Source: Spodoptera frugiperda (lineage: Eukaryota; Arthropoda; Insecta; Lepidoptera; Noctuidae). From it: DNA of 64,000 bases. Of this stretch, positions 55,354 through 64,000 are shown piece after piece; position 1 is the first letter of the stretch, and each line of letters opens with the position of its first letter. The stretch is from the NCBI RefSeq assembly GCF_023101765.2, contig NC_064242.1, positions 3,584,327-3,648,326 of the forward strand, given 5' to 3'. The notes under the pieces are model-generated. The model ran no database searches, had not been told where the DNA came from, and saw only the letters and a program-made list of their open reading frames with translations. A program made the position numbers and the translations under genes.

Positions 55354-56756
55354 GCTCCCAAATTATTAGTATTTTAAGAACACTACGTCCTTAATATTTT
55401 ACATAAAACTTTGAACAATTCCTATCGTCCATAACCCTCTATCCTTGAAGGTACAAACGATTATGATAATGCGGCGCTGGTAGGAGCGTGCATAACGATC
55501 ACAAGATGGGACGTTGAACATTATTACCTATTGTTTAGTATTTTCACAATATTTTCTGACGATATTAAATATTTGTATGTACTTTGTAATATTGTGTGGC
55601 CAGTTGGATGTATTTTTTAAGATGTAGATAGAAGATAACTTTAGATTTTACGTACGTTTTATAATGAAAAGATTTTAAAGTATCCGAGAAGTTATACTTG
55701 CAATATATTATACAAGTACTAGCCTAACATGTAATCTAACTACGACCAGCTAGTCCAACTAGATTGGACGTATACGTCAAAGTTTATTAAACAAAAAAAA
55801 TAACGTTCATACAAAAAAAACATAACTATCTATGTAAGTAAAACACACCATAAACATGGCGACGCCACCGTCGTCGTCAACATCACAATTTTCAATTTCC
55901 TCATAAAAAACAAACCGTAGACAGGTAACAGAACAAAAATAATTATCCACCTGTCTGCTATACGTTCGTTACATTTGCTCGGTTCCGATTTATTTCACGA
56001 CTCGGTGCCGGGAACGAATCGGACGCGGCGCAACGGGTTGCATCAGTTGCATTCATGTGAAAGAGCACGATTTTATTGGTTATTTTTTATTCGATGCCCA
56101 TTCATGAACTTTCTATCTACCGTTCGTTATTTGATGGGGACTAAAATTGTGGTAAAAGGTAGCTAATGGTTATTGCGTTGGTGTGTTTTGGTCGTTCTAG
56201 TATCTATACAAACATACTTTGAACTACATGATATATATGTATTCCAATTCTTCTATCCTATTTTCATATTTTTAGATCTATCAGAACGCAAAGGTTCAAT
56301 TAAAATAAATATGTACTTATATTAATAAACTTCTATCAATTGTGGGAGTTTTAAATTAATATCATGTTGTGTTTGCATCAAAAACATAAACATGTAGTTG
56401 ATTTATTTATTTAAAACATTCATTAAATAAAATCCGGAATATTTTATAAACGAGAAATGTAAAAGAGATATCCTGAAAATTGCCATGAAATACAATTATG
56501 AAACCAAATGAAACGCAATGTGTTTGCATCGTGTGAAATTACGGTACATATAATTTATGAAACGCAATCATGAAATGAAATGCAGCCTGTGTACTTACTC
56601 ATTTGTAATTAGTGAAATAATTTTAATTTAATTCGCTTTTCAGTTTCATAAATAGTAGATATTTTAATATACAAGTGGTTGAAATAAATGTAACGCTAAT
56701 TGCCGTGGCGTGGCTTCCGGAAGCGTTTAATAATTTAATATCAATTGTTTCATTAT
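55354..56756. other. No recognised gene
   Basis: Unique DNA. CCACCGTCGTCGTCAACATC near 55,866 is a mild local GC rise. Confidence 0.4.
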
Positions 56757-56850
56757 CAACAGCCTACAAGTGGCCACGGCTGACCACACGCCTCTTCTCA
56801 CATCGAGGTTTGAGCATAACGTTAGCTCAATGTGGGTTGACTATTTGAAA
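56757..56850 (-). repeat. Interspersed repeat family D, short minus copy
   Basis: ACAGCCTACAAGTGGCCACG, ACGCCTCTTCTCACATCG and AATGTGGGTTGACTATTTG match the family; the rest is lost at the border with a LINE-tail copy. Confidence 0.5.
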
Positions 56851-56851
56851 C

Positions 56852-56958
56852 TGAAAATCAGGAGTAGGAACGTGATAGTTTTTAGTCAGTAAGACACTCC
56901 CTCTTACCTCGCGCTTAGTGGGAGAAAGTAATTGGATGATTTTCCTCCCTAAAAAAAG
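56852..56958 (+). repeat. LINE-tail/SINE-like element, copy 8 (5' truncated)
   Basis: Begins inside the module at GAAAATCAGGAGTAGGAACG, includes TTTTTAGTCAGTAAGACAC with a small deletion, and ends GGATGATTTTCCTCCCTAAA. It sits directly against another repeat remnant at 56,757-56,850. Confidence 0.65.
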
Positions 56959-57234
56959 ACTTTAAGGTTATAAGTCAAGGTTTCTGCGCGATATTTTCCT
57001 TCACAAGGTTGTCTAAATATTTTTTGTGTCTATTTCTAGCTGTTTCGGTGGAAAAAGTTTCTAGTATCTATTTAATGCTAGTTATGTTATTAGTTTCAAC
57101 AACTGTGTGTTGTGATATAAGTTAGGTACAAATAAAGACATGACAAAATTATCCCTATTCCTTTTCTAGCTTTTTTACCTTTTTATCAACAACAACAAGT
57201 TTTTTCTCATTTAATCACATTAGTCACAGTCATA

Positions 57235-57367
57235 TTATTAATGAGAAAGTATTTTTTTGTTCTTCAATTACGCTGAAATTATCGAACGAATTTTGATGAA
57301 GTTTGGTATACAGACAGGGTATGAGCTTATTTGGGTGAACGTGGGCATAGCCACTTACAGAAACTAG
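57235..57367 (+). mobile_element. Helitron-like remnant ending CTAG
   Basis: AATTACGCTGAAATTATCG, TTGGTATACAGACAGGG and CACTTACAGAAA then CTAG/T at 57,367. The GCGGACGAAGCCG part before the end is shortened. Confidence 0.55.
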
Positions 57368-57889
57368 TTTTATATATTTGTCTACTACATAAAATGAGAC
57401 TGGAGGAGGAGATATTACATATACTGTAATTTGGTATTCGCGACATTAGATGAAAGAATCTGTGTTCGATAGATATACATTTTACTATCTTTAGCCTTAC
57501 TTTAGTCTACTATAAAATGTAGATGTGATAAAACTAAGGACGGCCGGTGTTAGGAAAATCCAATAACATATAAAGGGTGCGACACCACTCTGTTCTGTAT
57601 TTGTGATGTTATCATCTGAATATTATATTTGCGTACATATCAAACGACGGCCATATTTGATTTTAACGCCCCGTTTGCTATTTGTTTGTAGTATGCTAAT
57701 TTGATGTTTTATGAATATTTGATTGAATTTGCTATCTACTATAGTGTAATAACTACTAGAGCTATGATTAAAGTAAAACGACCTGCTTCGCCAACACCGA
57801 GTCGACTGACTGATCGGCACAAAACCGTCGTGATAAAATGTTTGCATTGTGTTTTGTCATCATTTGATGTTGTGGGTGCCTATAGTCCC

Positions 57890-58022
57890 GGAAAATGTAA
57901 CGTGGGCAGACCACCCACTAGGTAGACCGACGACATAGTCAGAGTAGTGTTACATGGAGGACTAAGGGGAGGCCTTTATTCAACAATGGACATCTTCCGG
58001 CTGCTCATGATAATGATGATGT
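57890..58022 (+). pseudogene. RTE-clade LINE C-terminal fragment with a nonsense codon
   Basis: The plus strand encodes PGKCNVGRPPTR, then a stop where RTE proteins have Trp (TAG for TGG), then TDDIVRV. GGGGAGGCCTTTATTCAACA and an ATAATGATGATG tail follow. GRPPTRW-DDI is a conserved RTE C-terminal motif. The reading frame drifts after the stop. Confidence 0.65.
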
Positions 58023-58892
58023 GCCCATGATTACCATTAGGTGACCCATACTTTTGTTCGCCTCTATCTGATAGTAAAACAAAGTAAGTATAGAACATCA
58101 ATACAACCAAAACAATTGTTCTGAATCAGTGTATGATTGAAAACTATTATTGTAACGCTTTGATCTAATTAAAAACAACAAAGAAAAATGACGAGTTTCC
58201 TCAGATGTGCGAGTTTCACATATCAAAGAGCGAGAAAAACCGGAGGTGTATGTGTTTGTGTTTACATTTCGGTTGCATTAGTAGATCACGAAAAGACATT
58301 TTGACCCATTTCTGTTGCTCTATTTTGAAATCTATTTCTCTTTTGAAAACGCAACAACTATCAATATTCAGTGCAACATACAAAGACAAATGAACGAAGA
58401 GATTTTTCACTTGGAACTTTTGTATATCGTGGCATATCCATTATAACAAATTGCTTGGTATCATATTGATTGTAACATCCTACCTATTACCTCTAGATGT
58501 AGTCATTAGAAGTAGCTTAAAATACAGTAAACAAGTAGTTCATTATATGGGTAACTTTAGCTCCTATGGCTACAGAAATTATCATTGTTCCAAACAGTTT
58601 CTAATGTCTTTGATCTCGTTCAAGTTCTCAATAATGAGACTCTAATATAATACGACTGTAAAACAAAGTTCCTTGGCTTCACATAGCGAGTTCAATAGTC
58701 ATAGGTTTATTTGTTAAAGTTTCTATTGCTTAGGTACTTGTAAGAACCCGTATCGACGACATTGGTTCGCTGCAATAAGTAAACGAAAGTCGCTTGTGAT
58801 CCGACTCGTACGGTAGGTACTGGACAAATATTTAAGCTTCTTGAACATTAAGTAATAGTTACGATATTTGATATTGGATGTATCAAATTAAC

Positions 58893-59110
58893 TGCTTCGT
58901 TGGTCGAGTGGTCGCAAGTGCGACTGTCGGAAGGGGGTCTCGGCCATTATTACTGGCCATTTTCGGTTTTTCGAAAATTTCTCAGCATGAAGTTTGAAAT
59001 TGTGCCTATAACGGCAATAGGCATATCCACATGGGACTTATAACACAAATGGTGAAAAGTGGGTGCACATTGTATAGTGGCATTACATGCCGTAATTGGA
59101 GACATTTGGG
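58893..59110 (+). repeat. tRNA-derived SINE family B, copy with head
   Basis: Starts with an A-box-like CTTCGTTGGTCGAGTGGTCG and GCAAGTGCGACTG. It continues CGGTTTTTCGAAAATTTCTC, ACATGGGACTTATAACACAA and GTGAAAAGTGGGTGCACATT, ending near GCCGTAATTGGAG. The B box is decayed (GGTCTCGGCC). Confidence 0.6.
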
Positions 59111-59424
59111 TATTTGTGTCTAGATTATACCAGTTCTTGGAATCTTATATCTATGACTATATATTTTGAATTTACCAAAACGTCATTTATTAAAAGTTTG
59201 TTCCTTTTAAAAAACGCTTAACATTTTTCTGTTCAACAAAATAGAAAACGTTTTTAAATTAAAAGGATATCGCGTACACTCTGCAGTTCCTAAGAGAATT
59301 TAATAACCTTGCGAGTCGTCGGACTAATCTTTTTCTTATCTAGCTTGTTGCTTAGCTGTACACTGTATTACACAAGGTAAAAGAAGTCTAACTTGTAAAA
59401 TTAATTGAAATCTTACACAAACGG

Positions 59425-59470
59425 TTGGCGTGACGCTTTGTGTGATTTACAAATTGTTGTTTCAATACCT
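59425..59470 (+). repeat. SINE family A, core fragment
   Basis: CTTTGTGTGATTTACAAATT and GTTGTTTCAATACC match only the central body of the family. Confidence 0.4.
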
Positions 59471-60282
59471 ATTTCCAATTCGTACTGTGTCAAAAATGTG
59501 TTAGTTAAGCTAACAGACGTTTATTCAGACGTAGTTAAATAGGCACTTATACCAATTTACAAATCTACAAGTTATTACTTAATTGAAGTTATATAATGTT
59601 ATTAATTTTGCCATTTCTCTTACTTTAGTTGCATCATGGTTGTTATAATGAATAGGCTAGCTATTGCCATATACATAAAAAACAATATTACTTAAAAAGT
59701 ACGTACATTTCAGAAAGTTCAGTTACACACAGGTAACCAGCTATACACTCTCAATAAAAAATGAAATCAGGATATCTCTTTGGGGAAATAATACATCCCA
59801 AGTCCCAACTTACATACGTCATCATAAAGATATTTTAGGCCAGTCGATGACAGCTTTAGTAAGAAACAGAACTGTACTATATTTATACGATAAATTCACT
59901 TTCAAAGCGAAAGGATATAGTGATATATGCGAGGTCGTACGCTGGACTGACCCGAAATAAATCCAATACAAAAAATCGACAGCCGAAATAAGAATTGTGA
60001 ACATACTTTTGGAATCGGAGTTATTTTGCGGAACTTACTGCTTGTATTTTTGTTGGCGATTATACCAATGGGATGGTTGTAAGTTTGTATTACTTTGGTG
60101 TATTTGTTGTCGTGAAGAATGGTATTATAAAGAATTGTTTGTTTGTTTTTATGTAGTTTAAATCGTACTTGCAGTCATTACTAATAGGTCAATGTTGGTC
60201 TTTCTGAGAAGGAGGTGTTCTTTAGAAAACTTTATTTTCTAATAATACAAACCTGACGATCTTCAGTTAAATTACGGTCTCC

Positions 60283-60478
60283 CAGAAAACCGACGTGAAA
60301 CAACGCTTGCGTTGTGTTTCATTGTATAAATGAGGTTACTAGAGGCCTAATTATTCCCAATCTTCCCAATTCCCGATTCCCCAACAATCTTAAAATTGCT
60401 AACCTCCAAAAGGCCGGTAACGCACTTGTAACACCTCAAGTGATTCCTCACCTCGTTTAACGGCTTATACCATAAAAG
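60283..60478 (+). repeat. Interspersed retroposon-like repeat, family C
   Basis: GTGAAACAACGCTTGCGTTG, AATTCCCGATTCCCCAACAA, AAAAGGCCGGTAACGCACTT and a terminal TTAACGGCTTATACCATAAA. Preserves the 3' end missing from 19,575-19,800. Confidence 0.65.
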
Positions 60479-61539
60479 ATCTGGGATACTGAAAACAAAT
60501 AGCAAGAGTAAACAGCAAACTTTCAGTACACGACATCAAATCACTTCATCAAAACGAAACTGATAAAATCCGAAAAAAGTCACGTTAAAAGTACGTGACA
60601 GATATAAATAACTGGGGATATCAATGATCCTAATAATATCCGATATATATCGACTTTCTTGAAGCAAAGCGAAACATTTATAATAAATAAATCCTCGAAA
60701 CAAAAGTCTGTATAGAAAAACTTTGATTCTACTTTGTTTTGAAGTAAGTTTTCCGTCTGTCGACTGTCTAGAGTGACTTGTGGTGCTTTTAAGCGACGAC
60801 AGCGCCACGCCGGTTGAATAAAACATTTAGGCTGACTGATAAGTGATGATACGGTGTTTATATTTTGTATTTTATTTCTAGAGGTAATTCGTGGCTTGAT
60901 TTGGAAGTGGTTTTATGATTTCACATTCATATGTTTCAAATTATTTTTACAAGCTAGGAATTGTAATGGTAAACTGCTAAATTTCTCAGAAGTTTACGAT
61001 TGTCGATTAAATTAATTCGTTGCTCTCTTCATTTGTAAGTTACTAAGATTTAGGAAACCCTTATAAAAACAAATAAAATGTTTTAGGAGCGAAATCAAGT
61101 CCTTTTATTTCATTTAAAATTCTTTGAACAACACAGTTCACTGAGCCTCGAGTAGTAGTTTATTTACATTTGAATACGTAATAATAGAAAAAGTTGAATT
61201 TATATCAATTCTGTTCTTGACGTAAAAGAGGCAAAATTGACTCATTTATTTTGCTTAAACAAATAAAAATCCCCGCTGCGTATTCAAATCTTATATAATA
61301 ATAAGTCTCAACTTTTCGCGAGCGAATAAAAATGATAGCTAGTGAAGAAAATAGCTATTTCTTTTTATAGGACTTCAAGAAGTTAGGGAACCTAGACGTT
61401 GAGCTTGCTTTTAACTGGACTTAATGTTGGCAATATAAGAACTAACGACACTTCTTTAACAAAAGTTGTATGCGTAAGAAAAATGAGTGTATAAAAAATA
61501 TCGGCTCTCATACTTTTTGCAGGTAAAAATTTTGTTCAG

Positions 61540-61608
61540 ACGGCAGAATCACTTACCATCAGGCGAGATGGTGGCCAAACGCTATCCTATTAAGTATAAA
61601 AAAAGTTT
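61540..61608 (+). repeat. Short LINE 3' tail (same family as 6,247-6,318)
   Basis: CAGAATCACTTACCATCAGG, CGAGATGGTGGCCAAACGC and a final A run match, on the plus strand, the 3' UTR of the LINE at 6,247-6,735. Almost the whole element is lost. Confidence 0.6.
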
Positions 61609-62964
61609 TTTGACAATTGAGACGAATATGCTTTTGGAGTAGTTAATAGTGTATTATTTCAAAGTAATGGAAGTGTAAGCGATTTCGTGGTGGTTTCATG
61701 TGGTTAGCCCCTTCGTGGATAAGCCTTGAAAAGCCAACTGTTACCATCCACAGAGAATCTCTAAAGCCGGTTGTGGTACAGATCTGTACTGTGTACTGTT
61801 AGTTGTAGTAGTACAGTATTTATAATACTCATTACAAAGGTTATTAAAGGTTAGTTGAAAATGTATGAGTTTTAATCTTTCCAGCATAATGTAAGAGCGT
61901 TCGCAAAATCTGGTCACATCAACCTTCACAAATGAGACAAACACACAAGGGAATGTAGCTACATAAAAATTCAGAATGACGCATCAATCAAATAAAACAT
62001 TTTGTTTATAACCTACAAATTCACTGGCAATCTACTTCGACTTTATTTCGTATAGCAAAATTTCGGAAATCGGGACACGTATGTCAATTCAGCCTGTTTG
62101 CGACATGTTCGGGTGACCACGATAAGGCCTTTGGAGTTCCGTGTCCCTCGCATTTGGGAATAAACCTCCGACTTGTCGGCTTTGGCACTCCGTCCTCGAC
62201 TTCTGAATAAAACATAACTATGGCAAAGTGTTTCAGCGTTGTGCTAGTGTGTTTGAACCGAAGTTGTCATGTTTGTAGACTGTTGCCCTGTAAGCCGTGT
62301 ACCAGTTGTTTCAGGAAGTCACCTATAAGTTGTTAAGAGAACAGTTTGACACTTTAAGAATTTCGGAGTAGGGTTTGTTTGTGAAGATGCAACTAATTTC
62401 GGACTTGGAATGTCCTTGAAATAAATGCTGTTAACTAACTTTGTTGTTATATTGGCATCACACTTTACTGAGTGGATTTAGACAAGATATTTTGATATCA
62501 GAAGAACCTGTGTAAATGGTATTAGTACAAGACATGAGCATCGTATTTCATTTAAAGTACAATTTCTACACGTACAAAGTGGCACAATGTGTCTTTATAA
62601 CCGCTTAGTCACTGTGTAGGTAAGCTGAGCGTGGGTTAGTGGCAGGACATGAGATATTACACAATAATATACAAAATCTCAGTGTAAAGCTCCGACGTAC
62701 TCGAGTTAGTCTGCAAACTTTGCTCTCTTCCATTTTCAACAAATGAGAAACTACTTGCGATGATAAGTAGTTCATATTCTCGACTAGCTGGAAAATCCCA
62801 GGTAGGTATTAATAACATTTTGTGCGAGCTTTACCTAGAAAAATAAAGTGGGTTTTATTGTACGAAAGTAGTAAGAGAGCGTTTTATCCGGGCGCTGTGA
62901 TATGGAAAATAATTTTCTTCCGAGTCATTGTGTGTGCGGAGTTAAACAATTTCTAATAGTGCAA

Positions 62965-63300
62965 TATTTAGCCAGTCAGCCGCAGAACTTATGACGCCAT
63001 AACGTTCAGAGCCACATGATAGAGAGAGCAATATATTTTTTGCGTATTAAAGAGAGGGATGGAAGTGTCGAATTGCGGACGCGTCGATCGGAAGCGGAGC
63101 GGAGCGAGCGCGGAATTCACGGAAGTGGAACAATGCGGAGAGGCTTTTGTGAGGCGATAACCACCACGTTATAATTTACTCGGAGCGTACGAATAGCTAC
63201 GAATTCGTACGAGTAAGCGCGAAAACGATTCCGTTTTGTTGGCGCGAAATTAAAATTAATTTCGCTGACTTTCGGGAGCGTTCACGTGTTTTCGTGTAAG
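62965..63300 (+). promoter_or_regulatory. CpG-rich promoter-like block and possible 5' untranslated exon
   Basis: This stretch is far richer in C, G and CpG than its surroundings (for example GGAGCGGAGCGAGCGCGG near 63,095). It contains an initiator-like CCAGTCAGCC near 62,970 and ends in a donor-like CGTGTAAGTCGTAAGT near 63,290. A short ATG frame near 63,133 stops after 13 codons, as upstream ORFs do. Together this resembles a transcription start with an untranslated first exon on the plus strand. No coding sequence follows before the window ends. The opposite orientation cannot be excluded. Confidence 0.25.
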
Positions 63301-64000
63301 TCGTAAGTGCTTTCATTGTTCGCTGCATTTGAAAAGCGGTTTCTATGTAAACCATTTCTATAGTAGAGAAGAGGAATTTTACGTGAATAACTCGTAGGAA
63401 AACATGTAAAACCTGATCAAAATAATTACTCAGACCAACATGAAATTATAGGTAATTAAAAACAACAAATCAGATCATTCATCGACACCAAACATTTCCG
63501 AATACGTAATAAAAAATCATAAAAAAATAAACAAAAAAATACACAGCGGGCCATATAAATCTTCCCAGTTCGGGTTCACGAGATTCAAATGGTAAATTGC
63601 GAACCGCAATTTTCAAGGCGGAAGTACCGTGTGAACGGACCACGAACATTTGTCCAAGCCATTTGTTTTTTGAAGCCCTATTTTAAATAAGAATTTTCTC
63701 ACGAAAAGAGCTTATGGTAAAGCCTTAAGATTCTCCAGCCACTTAATGAGATAAAGCAATGGAATACTCTTTTGGAGGCGTTATTTTAATGGGTATTGTA
63801 AATTAATGGCACCTGTTTTTACTGAAATTATTTTTCAGAGTTTTACTCCTTGGCTTAAAAAAAATAACTAAATATTTAAAACGAACTTATTGGAAACTTT
63901 GGTTCCTTGTCCTTTCTTATATGAGTACAATAATTAGATTAAAAGTACCTGAAAATAAGTTGATTTATGGGATACATGAATATGGTATCTCCATTTGTAA
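63301..64000. other. Downstream of the promoter-like block; no gene seen
   Basis: AT-rich unique DNA, consistent with a first intron if the plus-strand start is real. Confidence 0.3.

Larger units (their letters stand above)
59111..62964. other. Mostly unique DNA upstream of the promoter-like block
   Basis: Contains the family C copy and a LINE-tail scrap. 62,090-62,260 is GC-richer and non-repetitive (GGAGTTCCGTGTCCCTCGCA) and may be regulatory. No frame is supported. Confidence 0.35.

Overview
The window looks like nuclear DNA of an insect, most likely a moth (Lepidoptera, perhaps a noctuid). It is AT-rich, has no operons or dense genes, and is full of short interspersed elements of kinds familiar from moth genomes: Helitron remnants starting near ACTAATATTATAAA and ending CTAG, tRNA-derived SINEs, 5'-truncated LINEs and small palindromic MITEs. 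The species call is an inference from repeat content and from one conserved exon.

Host coding content is minimal. One exon is well supported: 2766-2960 on the minus strand, 195 nt, encoding the first EF-hand region of a Kv channel-interacting protein (KChIP/calsenilin-type neuronal calcium sensor). Both splice sites are canonical. No further KChIP exon was recognised, so the rest of its 3' exons probably lie left of base 1, and much of the window may be intron or 5' flank of that gene. A CpG-rich, promoter-like block near 62,970-63,300 is a weak candidate for a first exon on the plus strand.

The remaining open frame of substance belongs to a transposon. At 26,294-28,105 (minus) a 5'-truncated R1-like non-LTR retrotransposon sits between 13-bp target duplications, with an uninterrupted reverse-transcriptase frame, a C-terminal CCHC motif, a 3' UTR and a poly(A) tail. 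The last ~150 bp of that 3' UTR also occur alone nine more times; six of those copies start at the same point, which suggests a SINE-like partner using the LINE tail. At about 39,986-41,400 (minus) there is a broken Helitron with recognisable N-terminal Rep/zinc-finger protein pieces and a CTAG terminus.

Layout: 1-5 kb KChIP exon, SINEs, a Tigger-like MITE; 5-7.6 kb a large inverted repeat, a Jockey/CR1-type LINE tail, a SINE and a perfect 22-bp-arm hairpin; 8-20 kb mostly unique AT-rich DNA with MITEs, a small retroposed insert with target duplications and a 28-bp-arm hairpin; 20-24 kb tail elements and a 1.5-kb non-autonomous Helitron; 24-28 kb an inverted repeat pair and the R1-like LINE; 28-39 kb unique DNA with RTE fragments and MITEs; 40-43 kb the Helitron cluster; 43.8-44.4 kb an element built of GGGGCGAG motifs; 45-53 kb MITEs, tail copies and Helitrons; 54-55.4 kb a long foldback element; 55-64 kb unique DNA, SINEs and the possible promoter. 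Nothing indicates genes acting together; the shared theme is repeated invasion of a large non-coding interval by non-autonomous elements.
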